Below, one piece after another: positions 25,215 through 33,874 of a DNA stretch of 64,000 bases (positions are counted from its first letter, which is position 1; each line of letters starts with the position of its first letter). The stretch is from positions 1 to 64,000 of the forward strand of contig DASVAW010000059.1 in the NCBI GenBank assembly GCA_036376135.1, read 5' to 3'. This DNA comes from Candidatus Polarisedimenticolaceae bacterium. GTDB lineage: Bacteria; Acidobacteriota; Polarisedimenticolia; Polarisedimenticolales; DASRJG01. The position numbers and the translations under genes are program-made. Under the pieces are notes generated by a model. That model ran no database searches. It was not told the origin of the DNA and was given only the letters and a program-made list of their open reading frames with translations.

Positions 25215-25712
25215 GTGGGCTTGCCCGTAACCGATCTCGTCCTGCTCGAGTCCGACCACGCGCGATTCACCTCCGTACTCGAGAAGCTTCGAGTGGAGGC
25301 GAATGCCAAAGTCGTGTTCCTGATCGACAAGAACGGCCAGCAGATCGCCAGCGCCGGCGACGTCGCGGGTCTCGACCCCACCTCGCTCGCCTCGCTCACG
25401 GCGGGGAACGTCGCCGCGACGGACGGCTTGGCCAAGCTCCTCGGCGAACGGGAGTTCTCGATCCTGTTCCACGAGGGGGAGCACGACAACCTCCACATCA
25501 ACGTCGTTGGGGGCCGCGCCATCCTGGTCGTCCTGTTCGACGAGCGGTCGTCCCTGGGGCTGGTCAGGCTGCGCGTCAAGAAGGCCACGGGCGAGATCGG
25601 CGCCGTGCTCGAGGAGGTCGTGGCGCGGTCGATGTCGCAGCGCCCCGGAGGCGGGTCGCACTCCCCGTTCACCGAGATCACCGACGAGGACATCGACGCG
25701 CTGTTCAACTGA
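25215..25712 (+). CDS. mglB: MglB-like Roadblock/LC7 protein (GTPase-activating partner of MglA)
   Basis: This 165-residue protein, starting at GTG 25215, has the Roadblock/LC7 fold. KVVFLIDKNGQQIASAGD (around 34-51) is the opening hairpin and IIVVGGR-like HINVVGGRAILVVLFDE the central strand. An acidic tail follows. MglB proteins activate MglA GTPase and help set cell polarity. The GTPase gene follows 30 bases downstream, so the pair is functional by context. Whether this organism glides or uses the pair for other polarity functions cannot be told. Confidence 0.88.
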   Translation: MGLPVTDLVLLESDHARFTSVLEKLRVEANAKVVFLIDKNGQQIASAGDVAGLDPTSLASLTAGNVAATDGLAKLLGEREFSILFHEGEHDNLHINVVGGRAILVVLFDERSSLGLVRLRVKKATGEIGAVLEEVVARSMSQRPGGGSHSPFTEITDEDIDALFN

Positions 25713-25742
25713 CCGTTCGGCCGTGGCCGGACCGGTGTCACG

Positions 25743-26327
25743 ATGACGTTCATCAACTACGCGGCCCGAGAGATCAACTGCAAGATCGTGTACTACGGTC
25801 CCGGCCTGTGCGGGAAGACGACGAACATCCAGTTCATCTACGACAAGACCAACCCCCAGGCGAAAGGCAAGCTGATCTCGCTCGCCACGGAGACGGATCG
25901 CACCCTCTTCTTCGACTTCCTGCCGATCGAGCTGGGCTCGATCCGCGGGTTCCGGACCCGGTTCCACCTCTACACGGTTCCGGGCCAGGTCTTCTACGAC
26001 GCGTCACGCAAGCTGATCCTCAAGGGCGTCGACGGCGTCGTGTTCGTGGCGGACTCGCAGGAGGCCCGGATGGACGCCAACGTCGAGTCGATCCGGAACC
26101 TCGCCTACAACCTCCGCGAGCACGGCTACGACGTCGGATCGATCCCCTACGTCCTCCAGCTGAACAAGCGCGACCTCCCGACGGCGGTGCCGGTGGACGC
26201 CATGGCCAAGGCTCTCCGCAGGGGGGACGAACCGGTGTTCGAGGCCGTAGCCTTCAAAGGGATCGGCGTTTTCGACACGCTGAAGGCCGTGGTCAAGCAG
26301 GTCCTGGTCAACCTGAAGAGCCGCTGA
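25743..26327 (+). CDS. mglA: MglA-like Ras-family small GTPase
   Basis: This 194-residue protein has P-loop [10 protein letters not shown] (19-28), the MglA switch segment [18 protein letters not shown] and the G4 box [13 protein letters not shown] replaces the Ras DTAGQ box, as in MglA proteins. It would act at the cell pole as a nucleotide-dependent switch with the MglB encoded upstream. A promoter for the ribosomal-protein genes begins just after its stop. Confidence 0.94.
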   Translation: MTFINYAAREINCKIVYYGPGLCGKTTNIQFIYDKTNPQAKGKLISLATETDRTLFFDFLPIELGSIRGFRTRFHLYTVPGQVFYDASRKLILKGVDGVVFVADSQEARMDANVESIRNLAYNLREHGYDVGSIPYVLQLNKRDLPTAVPVDAMAKALRRGDEPVFEAVAFKGIGVFDTLKAVVKQVLVNLKSR

Positions 26328-26333
26328 CCTGCC

Positions 26334-26362
26334 TTGACAGCCTCCGGACCCCCTTCTAACAT
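26334..26362 (+). promoter_or_regulatory. Promoter of rplU-rpmA-obg
   Basis: Perfect TTGACA (26334-26339), 17 bases, then TAACAT (26357-26362), 30 bases before the rplU start. It is one of the best consensus promoters in the window. Confidence 0.75.
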
Positions 26363-26392
26363 GCCGAATTTCGACGGTACGGGAGTGCTCCG

Positions 26393-26707
26393 ATGTACGC
26401 TGTGATCGAAACCGGTGGCAAGCAGCACCGTGTCGAGGTGGGCGAGGTCGTCCAGGTCGAACGGACCGGCGCCGAGCTCGGCGCGAAGGTCGTTTTCGAC
26501 CGCGTTCTCATGGTGGGCGACGGTTCCGCCGTTCGCGTCGGGAGCCCGTCGGTCGAGGGGGCCACGGTCCGCGGTACGGTCCTCGAGCTCGACCGCGCCA
26601 AGAAGGTGCTCACCTATCAATACCGGCGTCGCCAGAATTCGAGCCGCAAGCGCCGCGGCCACCGCCAGGACTACATGGCGGTGAAGATCGACGCCATTCA
26701 GGGCTGA
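26393..26707 (+). CDS. rplU: 50S ribosomal protein L21
   Basis: This 104-residue protein begins [20 protein letters not shown], the L21 signature, and contains [20 protein letters not shown], the conserved basic rRNA-binding part. The order rplU-rpmA-obg is one of the most conserved in bacteria. Confidence 0.97.
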   Translation: MYAVIETGGKQHRVEVGEVVQVERTGAELGAKVVFDRVLMVGDGSAVRVGSPSVEGATVRGTVLELDRAKKVLTYQYRRRQNSSRKRRGHRQDYMAVKIDAIQG

Positions 26708-26720
26708 GCGGAGGACGCCG

Positions 26721-26978
26721 ATGGCTCACAAGAAAGCAGGCGGCAGTTCCCGCAACGGCCGCGATTCGAACTCGCAGCGACTGGGCGTGAAGGCGTTCGA
26801 CGGGGAGGCGGTCCTCGGAGGCGCGATCATCGTCCGGCAGCGCGGCACCCCGATCAAGCCTGGCCTCAACGTGGGCCGCGGCAAGGACGACACCCTCTTC
26901 GCGATGGTCGCCGGAAAGGTCAAGTTCCGCGACCGCGGGAAGATGGGACGTTTCGTCAACATCGTCCCCGCCGAATAA
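26721..26978 (+). CDS. rpmA: 50S ribosomal protein L27
   Basis: This 85-residue protein starts [20 protein letters not shown], the L27 N-terminus that reaches the peptidyl-transferase centre. [20 protein letters not shown] and [10 protein letters not shown] follow. It needs no N-terminal cleavage, unlike some Firmicutes forms. Confidence 0.97.
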   Translation: MAHKKAGGSSRNGRDSNSQRLGVKAFDGEAVLGGAIIVRQRGTPIKPGLNVGRGKDDTLFAMVAGKVKFRDRGKMGRFVNIVPAE

Positions 26979-27000
26979 GGCCGGGGCCGGTACCGGCCCG

Positions 27001-28032
27001 ATGTTCGTCGACGAAGCCACCGTCCAGGTCCATGGAGGGGACGGCGGGAACGGCTGCTGTTCGTTCCGCCGCGAGAAGTACGTCCCGAAGGGGGGGCCGG
27101 ACGGAGGCGACGGCGGGGCCGGCGGCTCCGTCGTGCTGGTCGCGGACCCGGAGGTGTCGACCCTCCTCCCCTTCCGCTACAAGACCATCTTCAAGGCCGA
27201 GCGCGGGCGGCACGGCGAAGGCGCCAATCGCTCGGGTCGGTCCGGGGCGGACCTCGAGGTCCACGTGCCCCCGGGAACCCTCGTCTGGTCGGAGGACCGG
27301 ACCCGCCGGCTCGCCTGGCTCGCGGAGCCCGGCGCGAGATGGGTAGCCGCCCGCGGCGGCCGGGGCGGCCGGGGCAACTCGAGATTCGCCACCTCCACCA
27401 ACCAGGCACCGACCAGGCACGAGCCCGGCGAGCCGGGCGAACAGGGCGTTCTGCGGCTCGAGTTACGCCTGCTCGCGGACGTGGGGCTCGTCGGATTCCC
27501 CAACGCCGGGAAGTCGACCCTGATCTCGCGCATCTCCGCCGCACGTCCGAAGATCGCGGATTACCCGTTCACGACGCTCGAGCCCCACCTCGGGGTCGTC
27601 GACCTCGGGGACCGACCCGGATTCGTCGTCGCCGACATCCCGGGGCTGATCGAGGGCGCGCACGGGGGGGCCGGACTCGGAGACCGCTTCCTGCGCCACA
27701 TCGAACGCTGCCGGCTGCTGCTCCACCTCGTCGACCCGGCGGCCCCCGACCGCGATCCCGTTCGCGACGCCGAGATCATCGATCGGGAGCTGGCCGCGTA
27801 CTCCGGGACCCTCGCGGAGAAGCCGCGCATCGTCGTCGTCACGAAAAGCGATGCCCTTCAGGACCGCAGCGCGCTCGGGCGGATCGACGCCTGGGCGAGG
27901 TCGAGGGGGTTCGAGTGCCTCGTCGTCTCCGCGGTGAGCGGCGAGGGACTTCCCGCCCTGCTCCACGCCGCCGCGGATGCGCTCGAGCGGCTCCCTCGAG
28001 CGTCGGCGGAATCGGAGGATCTCGCGGGGTGA
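27001..28032 (+). CDS. obg: GTPase Obg/CgtA
   Basis: This 343-residue protein has the glycine-rich Obg domain ([20 protein letters not shown] onward). The GTPase domain has [12 protein letters not shown] as P-loop, [16 protein letters not shown] as switch II and VVTKSDAL as G4. It lacks a C-terminal OCT domain, as many short Obg proteins do. It binds the 50S subunit and acts in ribosome assembly and stress control. Its stop overlaps nadD by GTGA. Confidence 0.96.
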   Translation: MFVDEATVQVHGGDGGNGCCSFRREKYVPKGGPDGGDGGAGGSVVLVADPEVSTLLPFRYKTIFKAERGRHGEGANRSGRSGADLEVHVPPGTLVWSEDRTRRLAWLAEPGARWVAARGGRGGRGNSRFATSTNQAPTRHEPGEPGEQGVLRLELRLLADVGLVGFPNAGKSTLISRISAARPKIADYPFTTLEPHLGVVDLGDRPGFVVADIPGLIEGAHGGAGLGDRFLRHIERCRLLLHLVDPAAPDRDPVRDAEIIDRELAAYSGTLAEKPRIVVVTKSDALQDRSALGRIDAWARSRGFECLVVSAVSGEGLPALLHAAADALERLPRASAESEDLAG

Positions 28033-28682
28033 GTCTCGCCGTGGGCCTTCTCGGGGGAACCTTCGACCCGGTGCACGAAGGCCATCTGCACGCCGCGACG
28101 TGCGTGCGGTCGGCCCTCGGGCTCCCCCGCGTCGCGCTGCTCCCGTGCGCCGTACCGCCCCACAAGCCGGAGGGTCTCGTGGCGAGCGACGACGACCGAC
28201 TGGCGATGCTCCGCCTCGCCGTGGCCGATCGCCACGGACTCGAGCTTTGCACGTGGGAGGTCGATCGAGGAGGACGGCACTACACGATCGACACGCTGCG
28301 CGCGCTGCGTCGCGCGCACGGCTGGGATCCGGTGTTCGTCGTCGGCATGGACGCCCTGGCGGACCTCGCGTCGTGGCGCGAGCCCGACCGGCTGCTCGCG
28401 GAGTTCGACCTCGTCGCGGTCGACCGGCCGGGACGGACCATCGAGGAAGCGGCCGCGAGGATCGCCGGGCTCGGCGCCACGCGCGTTCGCGCCTGGGACG
28501 GTTCGGCCGACGTGGGTCGGGGGGGGCGCGTGTTCCATCTCGGAATCCCGCCGCGGGACGTCTCGGCCAGCGAGATCCGACGCCGTTGCGCCGCGGGCGA
28601 ACCGCTGGACGACCTTGTTCCCCCCGCGGTAGCCCGGTATATTCGCGAGCGAAAGCTCTACCGTCTGGAGGCCGCGCGCTGA
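28029..28682 (+). CDS. nadD: Nicotinate-nucleotide adenylyltransferase
   Basis: GTG 28029 overlaps the obg stop; the product has 217 residues. [18 protein letters not shown] contains the nucleotidyltransferase GTFDPxHxGH box. [12 protein letters not shown] and a late [16 protein letters not shown] with the ISSTxIR-type motif follow. It makes deamido-NAD from nicotinate mononucleotide and ATP. The obg-nadD-rsfS order is common. Confidence 0.95.
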   Translation: MSLAVGLLGGTFDPVHEGHLHAATCVRSALGLPRVALLPCAVPPHKPEGLVASDDDRLAMLRLAVADRHGLELCTWEVDRGGRHYTIDTLRALRRAHGWDPVFVVGMDALADLASWREPDRLLAEFDLVAVDRPGRTIEEAAARIAGLGATRVRAWDGSADVGRGGRVFHLGIPPRDVSASEIRRRCAAGEPLDDLVPPAVARYIRERKLYRLEAAR

Positions 28683-29089
28683 CCCGCGAACTTCGAGAGA
28701 CCGTCGAAGCCATCCGCGACAAGAAGGGCGAGGACATCCTCGTCCTGGACCTTCGCGGACTGTGCGATTTCACCGACTGGTTCGTCATCACCCACGGATC
28801 GAGCGACCGACAGGTCGCCGCGATCGCCGACGCGGTCGAGGAACGGCTCGAGGGCGAGTGCAAACGCTCGCCCCGTCACGTCGAGGGGCGCCGCGTGGGC
28901 GAGTGGGTGCTCCTCGACTACTACGACTTCGTGGTGCACGTCTTCCTCGAGGAGCGCCGGCGGTTTTTCGGGCTGGAGCGCCTCTGGGGCGACGCCCCGC
29001 GAGCCGAGACCCTTCCGGAAGCGGAACCCGCGCCCGCCGCCAAGGCGGCCGCGCGACGCCGAGCCCCCGCCCGCAAGCGCCGGGCGTGA
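28679..29089 (+). CDS. rsfS: Ribosomal silencing factor RsfS, with an unusual CTG start
   Basis: The protein matches RsfS: TVEAIRDKKGEDILVLDLRG, then DFTDWFVITHGSSDRQVAA, then EGRRVGEWVLLDYYDFVVH. It has 136 residues, with an added basic Ala/Arg-rich tail. No in-frame ATG, GTG or TTG exists near the conserved start. CTG 28679 overlaps the nadD stop as CTGA and is preceded at seven bases by a perfect GGAGG (28667-28671), so I take it as the initiator. RsfS binds L14 and blocks subunit joining when nutrients are short. Overlaps the next gene by GTGA. Confidence 0.92.
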   Translation: MTRELRETVEAIRDKKGEDILVLDLRGLCDFTDWFVITHGSSDRQVAAIADAVEERLEGECKRSPRHVEGRRVGEWVLLDYYDFVVHVFLEERRRFFGLERLWGDAPRAETLPEAEPAPAAKAAARRRAPARKRRA

Positions 29090-30015
29090 CCGCGCTCACG
29101 ACGCACGACCCGGTCCTCCGGGGTGTTCTCGACGCGGCGGCGCGCGCCGCGGTCACCCAGGCCAACGTGCTGATCACCGGAGAATCGGGAACGGGCAAGA
29201 CCCGCCTGGCGCGCTGGATCCATGCACGAAGCCCACGGAAGTCCGGGCCTTTCGTCGAAGTCCATGCGGCGAGCCTCCCGGGCGAGTTGCTCGAGAGCGA
29301 GTTGTTCGGACACGAGGCGGGGGCGTTCACCGGAGCGACCGCCGTGCGCATCGGACGCTTCGAGTCCGCCGGCGGCGGAACGCTTTATCTCGACGAGGTC
29401 CAGGAGCTCGCGCTCGAAGCCCAGGCCAAGGTCCTCCGTGCGATCGAGGAACGCCGGTTCGAGCGGATCGGCGGGGTGGCGACCGTCGAGGTCGACGTGC
29501 GCATCGTCGCGTCGACGCGGGAGAGCCCCGAACGCCTCGTCGAGGACGGCCGCCTCCGGGGCGATCTCCTCTATCGCCTCGACGTGGTGCGGCTCGAGTT
29601 GCCCCCGCTGCGGGAGCGCCTCGCCGATCTGGAAGGGCTCGTCGGCGAGCTGCTCGGGGAGATCTCGCCGTCGGGCGGCGTCCGGCGGCTGAGCGTCGCC
29701 GCCCTGGCGCGCCTTCGCGCGCACGACTGGCCCGGCAACGTCCGCGAGTTGCGTCACGTGCTCGAGGCGGCGGCCCTCAACGCCGAGACCGAAGCGATCG
29801 ACGTGGAGCACCTGCCTTCGACGCTCGCCGCGGGGGGGCGCGCCGCGATCCGGGCGGCGGCTCATGCGGGACGATCGCTCGCCGACGTGGAGGCCGCCTA
29901 TATCGACGAGGTGCTCCGGCGGGTCCGCGGGAACAAGAGCGCCGCCGCGCGGATCCTCGGCATCCATCGCAAGACGCTTCACGAGAGGCTGCGCCGCGGC
30001 GGCCCCCCTCGATGA
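29086..30015 (+). CDS. Sigma-54-dependent transcriptional activator without sensory domain
   Basis: GTG 29086 overlaps the rsfS stop; the product has 309 residues. It is an AAA+ domain followed by a Fis-type HTH. GESGTGKT (32-39) is Walker A, and GAFTGA (79-84) is the intact sigma-54 contact loop. GGGTLYLDEV is Walker B and WPGNVRELRHVLEAA the sensor II region. KSAAARILGIHRKTLHERLR is the recognition helix. No receiver, PAS or GAF domain precedes the AAA+ core, so control must come from expression or a partner. It lies between rsfS and rlmH, usually direct neighbours. Targets unknown. Confidence 0.93.
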   Translation: MTALTTHDPVLRGVLDAAARAAVTQANVLITGESGTGKTRLARWIHARSPRKSGPFVEVHAASLPGELLESELFGHEAGAFTGATAVRIGRFESAGGGTLYLDEVQELALEAQAKVLRAIEERRFERIGGVATVEVDVRIVASTRESPERLVEDGRLRGDLLYRLDVVRLELPPLRERLADLEGLVGELLGEISPSGGVRRLSVAALARLRAHDWPGNVRELRHVLEAAALNAETEAIDVEHLPSTLAAGGRAAIRAAAHAGRSLADVEAAYIDEVLRRVRGNKSAAARILGIHRKTLHERLRRGGPPR

Positions 30016-30476
30016 GATTCCGGCTGCTGTGCGTCGGCCGGCCCCGCGACGCCCGGCTCGCGGCGCTGCACGATGATTACGCCGCGCGCATCCGGAAGTT
30101 CGGCGTGACGTGGGACTCGCGGCACGTCGCGGAGGAACGGCCCGGCGGACGCTTCTCGGACGCACACGTCCGCGAGCGGGAGGCCCGGCACCTCGCCGAC
30201 GCGATCGACGAGGCGGAGGCCGTCGTGGCCCTGGATGCGCTCGGCCAGGAGCTCACGAGCGAGGAGCTCGCGGTCCGGCTCGGCCGCTGGGCGGCTCCCC
30301 GGGCGGTCTTCGTCGTGGGTGGACCGCTCGGGCTCGACCCCGCCTGGCGCGGGCGCGCGACGGCGACCTGGTCCCTGTCCCGACTGACGTTCCCCCACGA
30401 GCTCGTCCGGGTGATCGTCGCGGAACAGGTCTACCGCGCCTTGTGCATCACGCGGGGGATCCCGTACCACAAGTGA
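30012..30476 (+). CDS. rlmH: 23S rRNA pseudouridine-1915 N3-methyltransferase RlmH
   Basis: This 154-residue SPOUT methyltransferase has AVVALDALGQELTSEELA, FVVGGPLGLDP and SLSRLTFPHELVRVIVAEQV, ending YRALCITRGIPYHK. These are the knot and the C-terminal family signature. It methylates pseudouridine 1915 on assembled 70S ribosomes. ATG overlaps the activator stop by ATGA. Confidence 0.96.
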   Translation: MRFRLLCVGRPRDARLAALHDDYAARIRKFGVTWDSRHVAEERPGGRFSDAHVREREARHLADAIDEAEAVVALDALGQELTSEELAVRLGRWAAPRAVFVVGGPLGLDPAWRGRATATWSLSRLTFPHELVRVIVAEQVYRALCITRGIPYHK

Positions 30477-30486
30477 GGGGCGTCCG

Positions 30487-30516
30487 TTGACGGCGCCGCC
30501 GGGCGGGCGTTAATCT
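30487..30516 (+). promoter_or_regulatory. Promoter of the LapB-like gene
   Basis: TTGACG (30487-30492), 18 bases, TAATCT (30511-30516). Only nine bases separate the -10 from GTG 30526, so transcription would begin almost at the start codon. Confidence 0.5.
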
Positions 30517-30525
30517 CCCGATCTC

Positions 30526-31896
30526 GTGAAGATCCGAACCCTCCTCCTCATCCTCCTCGCGATGGGCGCCGTCCACGTCATGGCCACGCTCTTCGTCGCC
30601 AATCGCGAGCTGCTCGAGCGCGAATTCCACTTCGGCGGCGGCTACGACCTCAAGGTCGGGCTGACCCTGCTGCTCTTCCTGGTCGCGGGCGTGCTCTTCG
30701 CGACGGGGGCCGGGCTCACGCGCGAGGCGTCCAAGCTGATGGACGGCTGGAAGCGCCGGAAGGAGGACCGTCGCTCCGAACGCATCGAGGAGGAGTACTC
30801 CAAGGGCCTCGCGGCGGTCCTCGAGGGGCGGGACGACGAGGCGATGCGGCGATTCCGTGCCGCGCTCGAGTGGGACAGCCGGCACTTCAACACGCTGCTC
30901 AAGCTCGGCGAGGTCCTGCGCGCCCAGGAGCGGTTCGACGAAGCGATCGAGCTCCACCGCAAGGCGCACCACCTCAAGGAGGACGACCCGCGCCCGCTGT
31001 ACGCCCTGGTCGAGGATTACGAGGCCAAGGACGATCTCGATCGGGCGAGGGCCGTCCTGGGCCGCATCCTCGCCTTGCGCAAGGACTCGGTGTCCGCGTG
31101 GCGCAAGCTCCGCAGCCTGCACATGAAGGAGCGCGACTGGCCGCGGGCCCTCGAGGCGCATCTACGGGTCGAGAAATACGCGATCCCCGGCGACGCTCGC
31201 GATGCCGCCGATCGCCGCTTCGGGGTGGGCATCCGGTACGAGATCGCGTCCTCGATGCTCGCCGCGGGGAAAGCGAAAGACTCGACCGGCGCGCTCCGCA
31301 AGCTCCTCAAGGACGAGGGACACTTCGTGCCCGCGCACGTGCGGCTCGGTGAGGCGCTTCTCGAGCAGGGTGCCGAGTCGGAGGCCGTGGAAGCCTGGCA
31401 TCACGGCTTCGAGGAGACCGGATCGCCGGTCTTTCTCACCATCCTGGAAGATCACTACCTCGGAACGGAACGTCCACTTCAGGCGATCGAAGCCCTGAAG
31501 CGTTGCGTGGCCCGGGCGCGAAAGGACACGGTCGCTCGGTTCTACCTCGGAAAGCTCTACTTCCGCCTCGAGATGCTCGACGACGCGATGGTGGTCCTCT
31601 CGAGCCTCGAGGGCCGCGCGAGCTACGCGCCGACGCTGCACTTCCTGCTGGGGAGGATCCACGAGCGCCGGAAGCAGTGGCGGGAGGCCTCGAGCGAGTA
31701 CCGGAAGGTCATCAAGGAGATGGACCTGGTCCAGCTCGAGTACCGTTGCCGTCACTGCGCGCACGCCGCGTCCGAGTGGAACGACCGCTGCGAGTCGTGC
31801 GGCGAATGGAACTGCGTCGAGGTGAACTTCCGCGAGGAGATCTCGCCCGAAGACCTCGGCTTGTCCCGTGCCCCGGTGTACACCGCCCGCGTCTGA
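30526..31896 (+). CDS. LapB/YciM-like TPR membrane protein with zinc ribbon
   Basis: This 456-residue protein has two hydrophobic segments (residues 4-21 and 44-63). A charged stretch and about eight TPR-like helix pairs follow (for example FNTLLKLGEVLRAQERFDEA). A C-terminal rubredoxin-like ribbon has two CxxC pairs (CRHC near 407-410, CESC near 424-427). This is the layout of LapB, which controls LPS synthesis in Escherichia coli by delivering LpxC to FtsH. LapB has one N-terminal helix; two here is a difference. The start codon is GTG with almost no leader. A role in envelope lipid control is inferred. Confidence 0.82.
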   Translation: MKIRTLLLILLAMGAVHVMATLFVANRELLEREFHFGGGYDLKVGLTLLLFLVAGVLFATGAGLTREASKLMDGWKRRKEDRRSERIEEEYSKGLAAVLEGRDDEAMRRFRAALEWDSRHFNTLLKLGEVLRAQERFDEAIELHRKAHHLKEDDPRPLYALVEDYEAKDDLDRARAVLGRILALRKDSVSAWRKLRSLHMKERDWPRALEAHLRVEKYAIPGDARDAADRRFGVGIRYEIASSMLAAGKAKDSTGALRKLLKDEGHFVPAHVRLGEALLEQGAESEAVEAWHHGFEETGSPVFLTILEDHYLGTERPLQAIEALKRCVARARKDTVARFYLGKLYFRLEMLDDAMVVLSSLEGRASYAPTLHFLLGRIHERRKQWREASSEYRKVIKEMDLVQLEYRCRHCAHAASEWNDRCESCGEWNCVEVNFREEISPEDLGLSRAPVYTARV

Positions 31897-32656
31897 TCCG
31901 GTCCCGCTCGTCCGCCTCCCCGAGTCGCTCGTGTCGCTCCCCTGGCGCGATTGGCGCCGCACCGTCGAGGGCGGTGTCGCGCGGTACCTGCTTCCGACAC
32001 CCTGCTTCGGGTGCGGTGGCGCACTCGGCGTGGAGCAGCACCTCGGAGCCTGCGTCCGATGCTGGAGCTCGATCCGGCCGGAGCCCACGGGAGGTTTCGC
32101 CCCGCGCGACGACGTGATCGAGGACGTCCGTGCCGCGGTTCGCTACCGGGGGTTCGCGCGACGCGCGCTCCTCCGCGCGAAGATGGAAGGACGTCGCGAG
32201 TTGCTCGCTCCGCTCGCCGCCCAGCTCGCGGTGACCGTCGGTGGTTGGGACGCGGCCGGGCCGAACGCGCTGGTCGTGGCGGTCCCCTCGCACCCGTGGA
32301 CCCGGTGGAGGCGCGGGTTCGATCCCGCCGCCGAGTTCGCCTCGACCGTCGCCCGGAGCGTCGGGTCCACGGCAGGCCCCCGCGTTCTGGGCCGGCGTTG
32401 GAGGTCCCCCCGCTCGCTCAAACGGCTGGGAGCCGCGGGTCGCCGTCAGGCCGCCGAGGGTGCGTTCTTCTGCCGCCGACCGGAGCTCGTGGCGGAGCGG
32501 TGCGTGCTCCTCGTCGACGACGTCTGGACGACGGGAGTCACCGCTCGCTCCTGCGCCCGGGCCCTCCTCGCGGCGGGCGCTAGCGTGGTGTTCGTCGCCG
32601 TGTGGGCGCGTACCCCTCGCGCGTCGGGTGGTGGCGCTCGGGATCGGTCCGTATAA
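31868..32656 (+). CDS. ComF-like phosphoribosyltransferase-fold protein
   Basis: Up to 262 residues from GTG 31868, which overlaps the LapB-like gene by 29 bases; a later GTG near 31931 is an alternative start. CFGCGGALGVEQHLGACVRC forms the N-terminal zinc finger of ComF. CVLLVDDVWTTGVTARSCAR is the PRPP-binding loop of the PRT fold. Relatives aid DNA uptake, but many carriers of this gene are not naturally competent, so the role here is open. No other competence gene is visible. Confidence 0.85.
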   Translation: MPRCTPPASDPVPLVRLPESLVSLPWRDWRRTVEGGVARYLLPTPCFGCGGALGVEQHLGACVRCWSSIRPEPTGGFAPRDDVIEDVRAAVRYRGFARRALLRAKMEGRRELLAPLAAQLAVTVGGWDAAGPNALVVAVPSHPWTRWRRGFDPAAEFASTVARSVGSTAGPRVLGRRWRSPRSLKRLGAAGRRQAAEGAFFCRRPELVAERCVLLVDDVWTTGVTARSCARALLAAGASVVFVAVWARTPRASGGGARDRSV

Positions 32657-32657
32657 T
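32652..32657 (+). promoter_or_regulatory. Consensus -10 element (TATAAT) before the cyclophilin gene
   Basis: A perfect TATAAT lies 38 bases before ATG 32696, at the extreme 3-prime end of the ComF-like gene. I see no convincing -35 at 17 bases. The context CCGTATAAT resembles the -10 elements at 33710, 33803 and 36965. Confidence 0.45.
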
Positions 32658-32695
32658 CCGCCGTTACGCCCGGAGAAAGGGTCGAGGAGACTTCG

Positions 32696-33655
32696 ATGAT
32701 CGCAGGAGTTCGAACCGGTGCCGCCTCCCTGCTCGCGGCCGCTGCATTCGCCGCGGCGCCGGGGGCGGAGCCCCCGCCCGCCGTCGCTCCGGTCGTGGCC
32801 GTGCTCGAGCTGCGGGACAATTTCTTCTATGCCGGGGACCCCTTCGAGGTTCGCCTCAACATCACCAATCGGGGAGACGTGGAGGTCGACAACCCCGTGC
32901 GGTCGCGGCTTCTCGAAGGCTTGAAAGTGCGGCCGGTCGGGGGCGAGGAGATCAAGCCGACCGGCAAGCCCAAGGCCTCCGAGCCCTCTCGGCCCGCGAA
33001 GCTCGGAGCTAAGGGATTCTACGGAACGGTGTTCGATCTGACCGAGATGTACCCGGAGCTCAAGAAGCCGGGGAGATACGAGCTCCGCTGGTCGGCGTCG
33101 GGGGTCGACTCGAACGAGATCCGGGTGTCGATCATCCCCCGCTACGACCCGACCCGGGTCTACCGCGCACGGTTCGAGACCGACGAAGGGAACTTCGTCG
33201 TGGAATTCCTGGGGAAGTCGGCGCCGCTGGCCTCCAAGGCGTTCGTGGACCTCGCCCACAGCGGCTTCTACGACGGACAGGTCTTCCATGAGGCGCGCCC
33301 GGACCTGATGATCGCCGGCGGCGATCCCACCGGAACCGGGGCGGGAGGTGCGCCGTTCGCGTATCCTCAGGAAACCCCGTCGATTCCCGTCGTCGCCGGT
33401 TCCGTCCTGATGAAGCCGTCCGGGTTCGCACCCCCCTCGAACAGCTCGCAGTTCTTCATCCTCCTGCAGGCCGAGCCGTCGATGACCGGTCAGTTGACCG
33501 TCGTCGGCCAGGTTGTCGAGGGACTCGAGATCGTCCGGAAGATCTCGCGGGTCCCGACGACCCAGCAGGCCACCCGCCCCTACTTCAAGCCGTTGCAGGA
33601 CGTCCGGATTCGAAAGGTCTCGGTCGAGATGCAACCTTCGGTCACCGGACCGTGA
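32696..33655 (+). CDS. Exported cyclophilin-type peptidyl-prolyl isomerase
   Basis: This 319-residue protein has a signal peptide (about residues 1-23). An Ig-like beta domain (about 30-150) follows. The cyclophilin domain is about 155-310: ETDEGNFVVEFLGKSAPLAS, FYDGQVFHEARPDLMIAGGD, SNSSQFFILLQAEPSMTGQ. The catalytic Arg and Phe positions of the FHR motif read FHEARP, so the usual Arg directly after FH is replaced by Glu, with Arg two further on. It probably assists folding in the periplasm. Low activity is possible. Confidence 0.85.
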   Translation: MIAGVRTGAASLLAAAAFAAAPGAEPPPAVAPVVAVLELRDNFFYAGDPFEVRLNITNRGDVEVDNPVRSRLLEGLKVRPVGGEEIKPTGKPKASEPSRPAKLGAKGFYGTVFDLTEMYPELKKPGRYELRWSASGVDSNEIRVSIIPRYDPTRVYRARFETDEGNFVVEFLGKSAPLASKAFVDLAHSGFYDGQVFHEARPDLMIAGGDPTGTGAGGAPFAYPQETPSIPVVAGSVLMKPSGFAPPSNSSQFFILLQAEPSMTGQLTVVGQVVEGLEIVRKISRVPTTQQATRPYFKPLQDVRIRKVSVEMQPSVTGP

Positions 33656-33686
33656 CGCAGTTCTTCATCGTGGAGCCGAAGTTCCC

Positions 33687-33715
33687 TTGACCGTCCGTGG
33701 CGTTAGCCGTATAGA
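33687..33715 (+). promoter_or_regulatory. Upstream promoter of the small exported protein
   Basis: TTGACC (33687-33692), 17 bases, TATAGA (33710-33715), in the context GCCGTATAGA. Confidence 0.6.
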
Positions 33716-33780
33716 CTCGGCGGTCGGAGCGGGGGACGGGAAAACGAGGCGAAAGCGACGCCTCCGGTTGGGGAAGGCGC

Positions 33781-33808
33781 TTGACGACGCAGCGTTTGGC
33801 CGTATAGG
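33781..33808 (+). promoter_or_regulatory. Downstream promoter of the small exported protein
   Basis: TTGACG (33781-33786), 16 bases, TATAGG (33803-33808), in the context GGCCGTATAGG. Same -10 context as the promoter 93 bases upstream, so the gene has tandem promoters. Confidence 0.55.
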
Positions 33809-33874
33809 ACACACATTCAGGTTCGGGACGACGTTAAGTCAACGATCAAGACCCGGAGCGGGGAGGTCAGGTTC

